Positions 49,256-56,644 of a DNA stretch of 64,000 bases are shown here, piece after piece; position 1 is the stretch's first letter, and each line of letters starts with the position of its first letter. A program made the position numbers and the translations under genes. A model generated the notes under the pieces. That model did not search any database. It was not told the DNA's origin and was given only the letters and a program-made list of their open reading frames with translations. Source of the stretch: Bittarella massiliensis (ex Durand et al. 2017) (GTDB taxonomy: Bacteria > Bacillota > Clostridia > Oscillospirales > Ruminococcaceae); assembly GCF_001486165.1 (NCBI RefSeq), contig NZ_LN908976.1:248071-312070 (forward strand), written 5' to 3'.

Positions 49256-49865
49256 CTGGCTTGCGCTCCAATCTCTGCATCACGCCCACGTACTGGGCCA
49301 GGGTGATGTCTTTGACGCTGTTGACGGGGGTCTCTGTCTTGCTGGACAACCAGTCGAGCATCCCCTCCACTGTCCAGCCGGTGCGCTTGATTTCGCCGAG
49401 GAGAGACGCTTGCTTGATCTCGTCGATTTTGGACGCATTGGCTTTCTTCTCCTCCTCCTTGGCCGCCTTCTGGGCGTCCTCCGGCAAATCCTCCCCGGCG
49501 TATATGTAGAGGCCCAGGCCGTGCCGGGCAAGCGCCTTGGTAAGACTGCGCTGGATGGCCTTGTTGACGTCGAAAGAGGTGACATTTTCAGCCAGGATGG
49601 ACTTGTTGCGGTTGTCCATGACCGGCAGGTATTCGATGTGCTCAATCCCTGCTACGGTGACGCCGGTCTTGACCCAGCAGGTGCGCCCGTCGGTGTGGTA
49701 GTTCCAGCCGTCGGCGTTCTCGTAGATTCGGTACTGCGCGTCCGGATGGAGCTTTTTCACCTCTCCCCAGGCCCACGCCCAGGAGAGATAAGATAGGCCG
49801 TTTTTCTTCTCAATTTTGTCGCCCACATTTAAGGCGTTCAGCTCCGCGAAATAGTTCTCCATCAA
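49236..49865 (-). CDS. Sak/DUF1071-type single-strand annealing protein
   Basis: 209 residues. NGLSYLSWAWAWGEVKKLHPDA, then AGIEHIEYLPVMDNRNKSI and DVNKAIQRSLTKALARHGLGLYIYAGEDLP define the DUF1071 (Sak) recombinases. A Lys/Glu-rich linker and C-terminal helices follow. Confidence 0.88.
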   Translation of the reverse strand: MMENYFAELNALNVGDKIEKKNGLSYLSWAWAWGEVKKLHPDAQYRIYENADGWNYHTDGRTCWVKTGVTVAGIEHIEYLPVMDNRNKSILAENVTSFDVNKAIQRSLTKALARHGLGLYIYAGEDLPEDAQKAAKEEEKKANASKIDEIKQASLLGEIKRTGWTVEGMLDWLSSKTETPVNSVKDITLAQYVGVMQRLERKPDAAAGA

Positions 49866-50242
49866 TCATTCAACCCCCTGTATTCCAAGTCTTTTTTGGC
49901 CTCCAAATACTCAAAAAAATAGTCATTGCCAAGACAATATGTTTGGGCCGCCCTGGGCCAGTCAAACCGCGTCTTCCGGAGGGTATCGGCTCCCAGTTCT
50001 CCGGAATCAAGGAGGAAGTCCAGAAAGTTGTGCCACTGATCGCGGCTCTCACTCACAAAGGCGGTCATATCCTCAAACTCCGCGTCCTCTGTGATGCTCT
50101 CGTGGAGACATCGGGTGCAGAGATGCAATCCGTCATACTCCCAGCGCGCTTCGTTTTCGCAGAGGTCACAGGCGGGCGGCTCCCAGAGGGGGGCATTCGG
50201 GCATCCAGAGGGGCAAATTGTCTGTCTACAAATATCACACAT
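49862..50242 (-). CDS. Cys-rich hypothetical phage protein
   Basis: 126 residues. N-terminal CDICRQTICPSGCPNAP, then CDLCENEA...LCTRCLHE suggests two zinc sites; helical acidic C-terminus. Four-base overlap with the Sak gene. Function unknown. Confidence 0.65.
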   Translation of the reverse strand: MCDICRQTICPSGCPNAPLWEPPACDLCENEARWEYDGLHLCTRCLHESITEDAEFEDMTAFVSESRDQWHNFLDFLLDSGELGADTLRKTRFDWPRAAQTYCLGNDYFFEYLEAKKDLEYRGLND

Positions 50243-50744
50243 TGACTTTTTCGCTCCTATGGGTTAAGATAGTGTCGGAGACGCTATCTTTCTTTGTTTT
50301 GCCGTCCGCGATGTTTGTATCATCGTGGGCGGCCCTTTTCTTTACCGCCCGCAAATACCTCAAATTTAGGCACCGCAGGCAAAGGGCCGCAGCGTGGGAT
50401 AGAGACTTCAACCCACAAACTCTGATTTTCACTCCGAGCGGGGCGTACTTGTTGGCTAGTTTTTGGGGCGTATCCGCCGTCAATCTATAAATTGATGTCC
50501 CAGGCCCTACTGGCGGCTTGGCCCGTCTTATAAACGAGAATTTGACCTCCTGCGTCGACAGTAGCTTCTCGCTGTCCAAAACCTTGCACATAATTTCGTG
50601 CTGGCGCGGTGTTGGAAGAGACTGGCCGGTCTCATACCTTGAGATTACAGGCACTGGTACGTATTCCCCAAACGGTCGAAGGGCGGCAGAAATATCCGCC
50701 TGTTTTAGTCCTTTGGCAATTCGCGCCTCTCTGTACTTTGGCAT
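50235..50744 (-). CDS. HTH-domain early phage protein
   Basis: 169 residues from the ATG at 50744 (GGGAGGTGAGAG). KYREARIAKGLKQADISAALRPFGEYVPVPVISRYETGQSLPT is an XRE-like helix-turn-helix with a small insertion. The rest is basic. Possibly an early regulator. Confidence 0.7.
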   Translation of the reverse strand: MPKYREARIAKGLKQADISAALRPFGEYVPVPVISRYETGQSLPTPRQHEIMCKVLDSEKLLSTQEVKFSFIRRAKPPVGPGTSIYRLTADTPQKLANKYAPLGVKIRVCGLKSLSHAAALCLRCLNLRYLRAVKKRAAHDDTNIADGKTKKDSVSDTILTHRSEKVNV

Positions 50745-50748
50745 TCTC

Positions 50749-50943
50749 TCACCTCCCTTTCCTCTTTCTGATCCTCTCCGTCCTCTCAATCTCGATGACG
50801 GTTTTGGCGTTATAGCCATCCCTCCACTCCCGCTCCTTGCGCTTGAGCTCCTCTGCCGTCTGCTTGGCTTTGCGGTAGTGGATGCACCTGTCGTGATCCC
50901 AACACTCGTTGTGCTTGGGGCAATCCATACAGGGGTAGATCAT
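50749..50943 (-). CDS. Small Cys-rich phage protein
   Basis: 64 residues (IYPCMDCPKHNECWDHDRCIHYRKAK). Four cysteines and two histidines, then a charged helix. ATG after GGGAGGCGAAAAG. Confidence 0.7.
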   Translation of the reverse strand: MIYPCMDCPKHNECWDHDRCIHYRKAKQTAEELKRKEREWRDGYNAKTVIEIERTERIRKRKGR

Positions 50944-51104
50944 CTTTTCGCCTCCCCTCTCCAGACCAACAGTGCCGCCACAATGCAGCCAAGGCCACAA
51001 GCAACAAGCCCAATTACGTGGGTCAGACCGGTTCCTGCGTCACTCATGCCGCCGGCTAATAGCAAGATCGCCGAGCCGATGGCGGTTAGTTTTGTGGGGG
51101 TCAT
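50940..51104 (-). CDS. Small membrane phage protein
   Basis: 54 residues: TPTKLTAIGSAILLLAGG and THVIGLVACGLGCIVAALLV, two transmembrane helices. AAGGAAGG upstream, ATGA overlaps with both neighbours. Function unknown. Confidence 0.65.
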   Translation of the reverse strand: MTPTKLTAIGSAILLLAGGMSDAGTGLTHVIGLVACGLGCIVAALLVWRGEAKR

Positions 51105-51436
51105 GCTGTTTCCTTCCTTTCTTCCGCTTCCATGAGGCCAAGTGCCTCAATAAGCAGTTCCTTGGGGCTTTTTTGCCGCTCCCTTTTTGGGCGGCCTCTC
51201 TGCTTGTACTCCACACCATCTGGCGGGAAAACCACTGGAATTCGCTCATAAGGTTCCTTGATGATGTCCATGACTTGGTATATTTCTCGGATTTTCCAGG
51301 GGGTTCTCCCGGAGAGGCGGTCATAGATTGTTTGCTGGGTCGAAAAATCCATCAGCTCCGCAAAATACGGGAGGTCTATGCCGAGTTCCCGGAGTCTTTT
51401 CCGGAGGTAGCGGTATGTATCAAGGGGTTTGCCCAT
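51101..51436 (-). CDS. Early phage protein with HTH-like fold
   Basis: 111 residues. TYRYLRKRLRELGIDLPYFAELMDFSTQQTIYDRLSGRTPWKIREIYQVMDII resembles a divergent Cro-type domain; basic GRPKRERQ segment after it. Function unknown. Confidence 0.6.
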   Translation of the reverse strand: MGKPLDTYRYLRKRLRELGIDLPYFAELMDFSTQQTIYDRLSGRTPWKIREIYQVMDIIKEPYERIPVVFPPDGVEYKQRGRPKRERQKSPKELLIEALGLMEAEERKETA

Positions 51437-51482
51437 TGGTGTTCACCTCCTTTTCTTTCCGTTTCTGCACTATTGGTTTCCA

Positions 51483-51719
51483 TCATCTCGCTACTGCTAA
51501 AGCAATAATCGATACCGTTGCAAATGTCGCCCAAACGCAAGCCACTATCGACGCGACTTGCAATTTCTCAATCTTTTCGATTGCGTCCGTGTAGAGATTA
51601 AAAACATAGGAAAGGGTTGTTATTTCCACCCCGTCAATCGAAATCGTGTTTGGCTGTGGGGTGTTCATCACCTCGATTTGGTCGACTTCCAATTTTATTT
51701 TGTGGTCCACGTCAGCCAC
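51483..51719 (-). CDS. Hypothetical phage protein with C-terminal membrane helix
   Basis: 78 residues from a GTG behind AAGGAGAGGAGG. SIDGVEITTLSYVFNLYTDAIEKIEKLQ, then VACVWATFATVSIIALAV as a membrane anchor. A later ATG at about 51668 is possible. Confidence 0.5.
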   Translation of the reverse strand: MADVDHKIKLEVDQIEVMNTPQPNTISIDGVEITTLSYVFNLYTDAIEKIEKLQVASIVACVWATFATVSIIALAVAR

Positions 51720-51816
51720 CCTCCTCTCCTTCCTCGCTTCGGTCGGTGAAGCAACTTCCCAATACGCCGCTAAAAAACTAGGCTTCTGATTTCTCTTTTG
51801 CAAGGGAGAGATTGAC

Positions 51817-51972
51817 CTAAATCTGGACATTCACTTTTAGGCCAGCGATGTTAGAGGCTAATTCGAGCGCCAACGAATTAGCCTCTTTCGCAAGTTCATT
51901 CAACTTTTCAAGCTTCTCGACCGCTTCTTCTACTCCAGATACAGATACCAAAACATCAATTTGCTTTTCCAC
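51817..51972 (-). CDS. Small helical phage protein
   Basis: 51 residues beginning EKQIDVLVSVSGVEEAVEKL, then a coiled-coil-like stretch. GTG start with GGAGGCGAAGAAC. The SVSGVEEA..KLEKL..L pattern is common in short early proteins of Clostridial phages. Confidence 0.6.
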   Translation of the reverse strand: MEKQIDVLVSVSGVEEAVEKLEKLNELAKEANSLALELASNIAGLKVNVQI

Positions 51973-52051
51973 GTTCTTCGCCTCCTTCCTTGCTTCGGCG
52001 GGGTTTTGTTCGTTTTGCCGGACTGGGTTTGATGGAAATCCCTCGCGGCAG

Positions 52052-52144
52052 TCAGATAAGAATTTGTTTTAAGATAACTAGCCCGACAATCCCGCCTGCG
52101 ATGTACCAGGCAACAGATCTCCACCCGCTTAATGGGTCTTTCAA
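52052..52144 (-). CDS. Single-helix membrane peptide
   Basis: 30 residues, TTG start after AGGAGGAGC. KDPLSGWRSVAWYIAGGIVG is followed by a hydrophobic end. Fits between the neighbouring small genes; unknown role. Confidence 0.45.
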   Translation of the reverse strand: MKDPLSGWRSVAWYIAGGIVGLVILKQILI

Positions 52145-52268
52145 TAATCTGCTCCTCCTCTTGTTATCTCCTTCCCCGCTTCGGCGGGGATTTTATTTGC
52201 CTGTATAGCTGGTTTGTGTTATCCTTTAGAGGCTATAAAGACGCAATTTTTACAAAGGAGAATTTATA

Positions 52269-52652
52269 ATGCATTTCGATGCGTCCATAACCATAACCAG
52301 TATTATTGCTGTTTGCGCAATTATCTCTCCCATTGCTACCAGCTTGATCAACAATCATCACCAGAAGACCATGCGAAAAGTAGAGTTAGAATATGAGATC
52401 CAAAGAAATCTTGAAAAGCACAAAAAAGTAATCTTTGAAGATTTCATCCGTGCGGCTGGTGCGTGCATTTATTATTCCGATGGGGATGCTCTAAAAGAAA
52501 TTGGAAAGCACATTTATGTTGTTCTTTGCTATGCCCCTGAAGAACTGGTTGGAGATATAAAAACGCTAGAAAATCAAATCAGGGGTTCGAATTTTGAAGA
52601 AGCATCCGAAAATTTGAAGATGCTATCCGTCAATCTCAGGCAAATAATGTGA
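52269..52652 (+). CDS. Membrane-anchored accessory protein, opposite strand to the early operon
   Basis: 127 residues; ATG after AAAGGAGAATTTATA. One N-terminal helix (ITITSIIAVCAIISPIATSLI), then a cytosolic helical domain with FEDFIRAAGACIYYSD and LCYAPEELVGDIKTLENQI. AT-rich codon use. Being plus-strand in a leftward operon it is probably expressed in the lysogen, like a superinfection-exclusion gene. Family without known function. Confidence 0.65.
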   Translation: MHFDASITITSIIAVCAIISPIATSLINNHHQKTMRKVELEYEIQRNLEKHKKVIFEDFIRAAGACIYYSDGDALKEIGKHIYVVLCYAPEELVGDIKTLENQIRGSNFEEASENLKMLSVNLRQIM

Positions 52653-52776
52653 CGATTGTAAAAATAACGCACACCACTAGGACATACACCGTATAGATTG
52701 CAGATTGCTTTGGCGCAATTTTTTGCATCATAAAAACTCCCGCTAGCGCAATGAGCCATATAATTGCGATTATCAT
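52636..52776 (-). CDS. Small two-helix membrane protein
   Basis: 46 residues: IIAIIWLIALAGVFMM, then YTVYVLVVCVIFTIVTLFA. AAAGGGG upstream. Its last 17 bases overlap the convergent 52269-52652 gene. Confidence 0.55.
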   Translation of the reverse strand: MIIAIIWLIALAGVFMMQKIAPKQSAIYTVYVLVVCVIFTIVTLFA

Positions 52777-52794
52777 CGGATTCCCCTTTCTGCC

Positions 52795-52820
52795 CCCGCC
52801 ATCAGGCGGGCTTTTCTTTT
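52795..52820 (+). terminator. Terminator for the 52269-52652 gene
   Basis: CCCGCC-ATCA-GGCGGG followed by CTTTTCTTTT on the plus strand. Confidence 0.65.
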
Positions 52821-52845
52821 CCTTTTTTCAATTTCGCCGGGGTTT

Positions 52846-53091
52846 TTATGTCACTTTTTCACTTGGTTTTCCTCCTGTGGATGTTTTCTCGTGGCTGTCG
52901 GACAAAAACAGCTCGTCTTTAGCCAAATCGGGGAAAAAGTGTGATTGTATTTTTCTGACCTGTTCCCATGTGAACGGGCTCTCCCCATCAATTTTTTGCT
53001 TGAGCGATTTGGGCGAAATCCCGAGGTAATTGGCGATGGCGATTTTTTTAATCCCGCGAACAAGAATCTCGTCGTTTAGTCGTTTATACAT
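52846..53091 (-). CDS. Cro-like regulator
   Basis: 81 residues; ATG after AAAGGAGC. VRGIKKIAIANYLGISPKSLKQKIDGESPFTWEQVRKIQSHFFP is the DUF739/Cro-type helix-turn-helix. First gene of the leftward lytic operon, opposite the CI-like gene, so the lytic switch protein. Confidence 0.8.
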   Translation of the reverse strand: MYKRLNDEILVRGIKKIAIANYLGISPKSLKQKIDGESPFTWEQVRKIQSHFFPDLAKDELFLSDSHEKTSTGGKPSEKVT

Positions 53092-53113
53092 TACCGTTGC
53101 TCCTTTCTCTTTA

Positions 53114-53167
53114 TTCCATTGATGGAACTTCTAATCAGATTATAATTCCATAAAAGGAATTTGTCAA
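53114..53167 (-). promoter_or_regulatory. Lytic promoter PR with two operators
   Basis: Minus-strand TTGACA (53162-53167), 17 bp, TATAAT (53139-53144). Palindromes AATTCC-N6-GGAATT (53144-53161, inside the spacer) and TTCCATTGATGGAA (53114-53127) are probable CI/Cro operators. Confidence 0.8.
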
Positions 53168-53209
53168 TGAGTTTTAGGACAAAAAAATACCGTTTGCGGA
53201 ATTTTTTGT

Positions 53210-53238
53210 TTGACTATAATGCGTCAAGCATCTATAAT
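53210..53238 (+). promoter_or_regulatory. Lysogeny promoter PRM
   Basis: TTGACT (53210-53215), 17 bp, TATAAT (53233-53238), 23 bases before the repressor start. Confidence 0.8.
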
Positions 53239-53260
53239 AATGGAAAGAGGAGGGCCAAAA

Positions 53261-53626
53261 ATGGGCTTAGAAAAAATAGCTGAATTTCGTAAGAAAAAAG
53301 GGCTTAGCATAGACGATCTTTCACGCAAGTCAGGTGTCCCGAAGGGCACTTTGAGCAAGATTAGTGCAGGGATTACTAAAAACCCAAATCTGGAAACCCT
53401 GAAATCAATCGCCAGAGCCCTAGAATGCTCTCTCGACGACTTTGACGACAAAATAGAAAAAGCCCCCGCCTTGGCAGAAGAGCCAACGGCAGAGGCTTTT
53501 GAGCTGAAACTATATAGAGCGCTAGTTTCTGGCGGGATCATCCCACCCGGGGGAGACCTCACGGGCAAGCAGGTCGAAATCCTGGATGCCATTGCAACTA
53601 TAATCGATGCAACCTTTGGAGATTGA
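53261..53626 (+). CDS. CI-like phage repressor
   Basis: 121 residues; GGAAAGAGGAGGGCC before the ATG. N-terminal helix-turn-helix (AEFRKKKGLSIDDLSRKSGVPKGTLSKISAG...LETLKSIARALEC). No S24 peptidase domain, so it is not self-cleaved as lambda CI is; induction must use another route. Keeps the prophage silent via the operators upstream. Confidence 0.85.
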   Translation: MGLEKIAEFRKKKGLSIDDLSRKSGVPKGTLSKISAGITKNPNLETLKSIARALECSLDDFDDKIEKAPALAEEPTAEAFELKLYRALVSGGIIPPGGDLTGKQVEILDAIATIIDATFGD

Positions 53627-53716
53627 TTCGCACAGTGCATCAAGCGTCTTGCGAGAATGCTTCTTCATCATAATTCGTCTGGCTAGTTCTCTCACATTTT
53701 CAGGTACAGCTTCCAT
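53522..53716 (-). CDS. Hypothetical protein convergent with the repressor gene
   Basis: 64 residues (EAVPENVRELARRIMMKKHS...). GAGGGAAAGAAA before the ATG and a good promoter (53758-53786). The last 105 bases are antisense to the repressor gene's 3' end, so its transcript could also modulate the repressor. Coding is plausible, not certain. Confidence 0.45.
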   Translation of the reverse strand: MEAVPENVRELARRIMMKKHSRKTLDALCESISKGCIDYSCNGIQDFDLLAREVSPGWDDPARN

Positions 53717-53757
53717 TTTCTTTCCCTCGCAATCTTTCCGCACTTGGTAGCATCTTC

Positions 53758-53786
53758 ATAATAAAACATTTGTTCTTTTTTGTCGA
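53758..53786 (-). promoter_or_regulatory. Promoter facing the repressor 3' end
   Basis: Minus-strand TCGACA (53781-53786), 17 bp, TATTAT (53758-53763). Confidence 0.55.
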
Positions 53787-53798
53787 GAGGGAAATATG

Positions 53799-54123
53799 CA
53801 CAAATGAAACGATATAATATTGTAGCGTTTCGTTCTTCCCCTTCTCCTTTCTTGTCTATATTTTACAGTTGATTGTAAGTCATATCAATTAGACAAGTTG
53901 CACACGCAACCGATGCGCAAATTCTATGTTTTGCCATCTCCGGCAAAATGTATTTAAAAACGGCGGCAGGATGCTATTTTTCGACAACAATGCAAAATAT
54001 TTTCTTGTGGATATACAACAGGTAAATATTGCCTTGCACAATGTTTCGCAAAACATGGAGAAGTTCAAATTTTAGCTGCGCCAACAAATCGGGTAATGGC
54101 ACAAAAATGAAACGATCTATAAT
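53799..54123 (+). promoter_or_regulatory. Two copies of an ATGAAACGAT(C)TATAAT element upstream of the exonuclease gene
   Basis: CACAAATGAAACGATATAAT (53799-53818) and CACAAAAATGAAACGATCTATAAT (54100-54123). The first also forms an inverted repeat GAAACG...CGTTTC (53806-53811, 53826-53831). The second lies 30 bases before the exonuclease start and is likely its promoter. The AT-rich bases between (53832-54099) show no gene. Confidence 0.5.
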
Positions 54124-54152
54124 AATTTCTATATATTTAGGGGGTAGGCGTT

Positions 54153-55118
54153 ATGAGCTATGGATTTCTTGCCGCTTCGATTGTTCTGTTGGTTTTATTT
54201 ATTGTTTTTATTGTACAAACAGAAATAGAAGCCGCCTTAGGGGCGTTGGCTATCAGCGTTGTTCTATTCTTCTTTGCTCGGAAAAAGAAAAACGCCGTCA
54301 AGGGAAGTGGTAAAAAAACTCGCAAAAAAAGCCTTGAATCAGAGACCTTGCACGATGATCCGCAGGAGTTGGACAAAGAGGAAATTCTTGCTCAGAGGAT
54401 TCGCTATATTGAGCAAAAAGAGAAAGAAAAGCTAAATGATATATATTCCATCAGCAGAATTAAGCCTATTCTGAGCGACATTCCAGTTAAGCGAAGGCCG
54501 GTTTCTCACATTCCAGAATTGACATTTAACAATATAACGCCTAAGGGCACATATCAAGAATTCGTTTCAGTTGATGTTGAAACTACGGGTCTTTCTGCGG
54601 CAAAAGACAGAATCATTCAAATATCCGCAATTCGATTTGAGCGCGGCGAAGCCAAAGAAGCGTTCACTTCTTTTGTGAATCCCGGCCGAAGCTTGCCCGA
54701 TAACATTAAATCATTAACTGGTATTTCTGACGAACTTCTTCAAGAAAGCCCCAAAATAGACGAAATTCTTCCAAGCTTTGATAAATTTGTTGGCGGCAGC
54801 CCGTTGGTAGCTCACAACGCAGAGTTTGATATTAAATTCTTATTTGCTAGCGGGAGTTCTATACTAGACGAGAAGCGGAAAATATTTTGCACTCTAAAAC
54901 AGTCTCAGAAAATGCTTAAAAAGCCTAAAATGAAATGGGATAAAGAATTAGAAAGTTACGAGCCAGACTATGACAGCGACTGGGATGTATACGACCATAA
55001 GCTTTCTTCGATATGCGAATATTTCAATATTATTCAGCCATCTGCTCACGATTCACTTATCGACGCTTACATGGCCGGAGAAGTGTTTCTTGAACTCATA
55101 AAATTAAAACAAGAATAA
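54153..55118 (+). CDS. Membrane-anchored DEDDh exonuclease, phage accessory
   Basis: 321 residues; GGGGGTAGG upstream. Two N-terminal helices (ASIVLLVLFIVFIVQ, LGALAISVVLFFFA), a charged linker, then a DnaQ-like exonuclease at about 135-320: SVDVETTGLS (Exo I), VAHNAEFDIKFL (Exo II) and HDSLIDAYMAGEV (Exo III) with the DEDDh His. AT-rich. Located with lysogeny genes next to integrase; degradation of incoming nucleic acid at the membrane is a possible role. Confidence 0.8.
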   Translation: MSYGFLAASIVLLVLFIVFIVQTEIEAALGALAISVVLFFFARKKKNAVKGSGKKTRKKSLESETLHDDPQELDKEEILAQRIRYIEQKEKEKLNDIYSISRIKPILSDIPVKRRPVSHIPELTFNNITPKGTYQEFVSVDVETTGLSAAKDRIIQISAIRFERGEAKEAFTSFVNPGRSLPDNIKSLTGISDELLQESPKIDEILPSFDKFVGGSPLVAHNAEFDIKFLFASGSSILDEKRKIFCTLKQSQKMLKKPKMKWDKELESYEPDYDSDWDVYDHKLSSICEYFNIIQPSAHDSLIDAYMAGEVFLELIKLKQE

Positions 55119-55154
55119 AAAAAGACCCGCCCAGCGGTAAGGCGCTGGACGGGC
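55117..55154 (-). terminator. Hairpin with T-run on the minus strand
   Basis: CCCGTCCAGCG/CGCTGGGCGGG (with a G-U pair) then TTTTTTT, read leftward. It would stop antisense transcription toward the exonuclease gene. Confidence 0.55.
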
Positions 55155-55226
55155 AACGAACAGAGCAGATAGTTTGGGAGCCATCTGCCCTGTCATTATA
55201 GCACAAATTGGCAGGAGGGAGCAACC

Positions 55227-56333
55227 ATGAGAAAAAATGAAGCCATTTGGATCGAAAAAAGCCAACGCTGGCAAATCAAAGTTCAGAAGGATGGAGTACG
55301 CAGGGCATTTTACTCGCCTGACCCCAGAAAAAAGGGAAAGGCCGAAGCAGAGAGGAAGGCCGATCGCTGGCTTGAGACAGGAAGCCGAAAAGAGGCGGCC
55401 AGAATTGGCGCTCTCGCCAAAGAGTTTGCAGAGTACGAATCCGCCATGTACGGGACAGGAAACAACCGGCAGCACGAAAGCATATACCGCAACTGGATCG
55501 CCCCTAAGTATGAGCACAAAAAGGCGGCAGACATGACCCAGCAGGACTGGAAAAACATCATCAAAGACGCCTACACCGCCGGGAGAAGCAAAAAGACCCT
55601 GAAAAACATACGGGGATACATCACCTCGTTTTGCGGGTACATGGAAGATTGCGATGTACCGATAAAATACCCTAGAAAGCTAAAAATACCAGATGATGCG
55701 CCAGAACAGGAGAAGAACATCTTGCAGCCGTCGCAGTTGCGAACCCTGTTCACAGAGGACACAGTAACCACTCGCGGGAAGGTTGGGCCGTGTTTCCATA
55801 TTTACGCCTTTCGTTTTCTCGCTGTCTCTGGATACCGGCCGGGAGAAATGTGCGGGTTACGGAAAACGGACCTCAAAAAAACATATCTGAAATTCACCAA
55901 CAGCATTAACATATACGGGGAACTCACCGCCGGGAAGAATGAGCGGGCGCGTCGAAAACTCCCCAGAACCACATACATCAACACCCTTATCAAGCAGCAG
56001 ATGGAGAACCTCAAGGCCCATGGGTTGGAGGATTGCCAATGGCTATTCCCGGACGCCGACGGTGAGCCCCTCAACCCCAAAAAACTATACAAGCGGTGGA
56101 AAAAGTACGCCGATCAGCACGGGCTAACATGCTCCCCTTATGAGCTGCGGCACACCTTCATTTCGGTGTCAAAATCAGCCGTGCCTGCGGAGCTGCTCAA
56201 GCTCGTTGTGGGGCACAGCGAATCCATGGACACCTTCGGGGTCTACGGGCATGAGGTAGACGGCGAACTCAAGCAAGCCGGGAAGCTGATAGAAGGAGTC
56301 TTTGACGGCATCCTGAAAAACGAAGTGGGTTAA
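55227..56333 (+). CDS. int: Tyrosine-family phage integrase
   Basis: 368 residues; GGCAGGAGGGAGC upstream. N-terminal arm-binding part (QRWQIKVQKDGVRRAFYSPDPRKKGKAEAE), SAM-like core-binding domain, catalytic domain with Arg in SGYRPGEMCGL (about 200), HxxR in ELRHTF, GHS, and nucleophile Tyr in FGVYGHE (about 339). Abuts attR. It should recombine within the tRNA-Leu 3' end. Confidence 0.95.
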   Translation: MRKNEAIWIEKSQRWQIKVQKDGVRRAFYSPDPRKKGKAEAERKADRWLETGSRKEAARIGALAKEFAEYESAMYGTGNNRQHESIYRNWIAPKYEHKKAADMTQQDWKNIIKDAYTAGRSKKTLKNIRGYITSFCGYMEDCDVPIKYPRKLKIPDDAPEQEKNILQPSQLRTLFTEDTVTTRGKVGPCFHIYAFRFLAVSGYRPGEMCGLRKTDLKKTYLKFTNSINIYGELTAGKNERARRKLPRTTYINTLIKQQMENLKAHGLEDCQWLFPDADGEPLNPKKLYKRWKKYADQHGLTCSPYELRHTFISVSKSAVPAELLKLVVGHSESMDTFGVYGHEVDGELKQAGKLIEGVFDGILKNEVG

Positions 56334-56348
56334 AAAGTGGGTTACAAA
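56324..56348. repeat. Possible integrase arm-type sites, right
   Basis: Tandem AGTGGGTTA / AGTGGGTTAC overlapping the integrase stop codon; 24 of 25 bases equal 22876-22900. Confidence 0.5.
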
Positions 56349-56353
56349 AAGAC

Positions 56354-56393
56354 AGAACCGCCTGACAAATCGCATTGTCAAGCGGTTCTTTTT
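56354..56393 (+). terminator. Integrase terminator, adjoining attR
   Basis: AGAACCGC...TGACA/TGTCA...GCGGTTCT then TTTT, ending at the first base of the attachment core. Confidence 0.8.
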
Positions 56394-56417
56394 GGTGCGG
56401 GAGATGGGACTTGAACC
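56393..56417. repeat. attR core
   Basis: 25 bp identical to attL at 22738-22762; it is the 3' end of the intact tRNA-Leu gene, starting with the encoded CCA. Confidence 0.9.
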
Positions 56418-56474
56418 CACACTCCGAGGAACTGGCTCCTAAGACCAGCGCGTCTGCCGTTCCGCCACTCCCGC
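56393..56474 (-). tRNA. tRNA-Leu (UAG anticodon), phage attachment gene
   Basis: Minus strand, 82 bases including encoded CCA. Acceptor GCGGGAG/CTCCCGC, anticodon loop CTTAGGA (UAG, reads CUA), a short class II variable arm (TCC/GGA), T-loop GGTTCAAGTCC. The gene is kept intact by the phage because the core equals its 3' end. Confidence 0.95.
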
Positions 56475-56479
56475 ACACA

Positions 56480-56514
56480 GGGGCACAAGGCGGCCGGCGG
56501 CCGCCTTGTGCCCC
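56480..56514 (-). other. Strong hairpin in the tRNA-Leu leader
   Basis: 16-bp perfect stem with a 3-base loop, six bases upstream of the mature tRNA 5' end. It would be part of the precursor and removed by RNase P; it can also block plus-strand transcription. Confidence 0.65.
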
Positions 56515-56517
56515 TTT

Positions 56518-56547
56518 ATGATACCCCACATTCCCCCGCTTTGTCAA
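56518..56547 (-). promoter_or_regulatory. tRNA-Leu promoter
   Basis: Minus-strand TTGACA (56542-56547), 18 bp, TATCAT (56518-56523). Confidence 0.65.
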
Positions 56548-56586
56548 TCTCCTCCCCGGGCGAAAAGAGGGCCCCTTCACACGGGT

Positions 56587-56614
56587 TTCACATTGTGCCG
56601 ATATGCTGTATAAT
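56587..56614 (+). promoter_or_regulatory. Promoter of the two-component operon
   Basis: TTCACA (56587-56592), 16 bp, TATAAT (56609-56614), about 30 bases before the response regulator start. Confidence 0.55.
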
Positions 56615-56644
56615 AGCAGAAAAACAGGTGGAGGAGGGGTTTTG

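Larger units (their letters stand above)
22738..56417. mobile_element. Integrated temperate siphovirus (HK97-type), about 33.7 kb
   Basis: Bounded by an exact 25-bp duplication of a tRNA-Leu 3' end (22738-22762 and 56393-56417). A tyrosine integrase is next to the right copy. The gene order is that of a complete temperate siphophage: integrase, CI/Cro switch, replication and recombination, late regulator, packaging, head, tail, lysis, accessory toxin-antitoxin genes. No essential module is visibly missing or frameshifted, so it may be inducible. Base composition is lower in GC than the host flanks. Confidence 0.93.
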
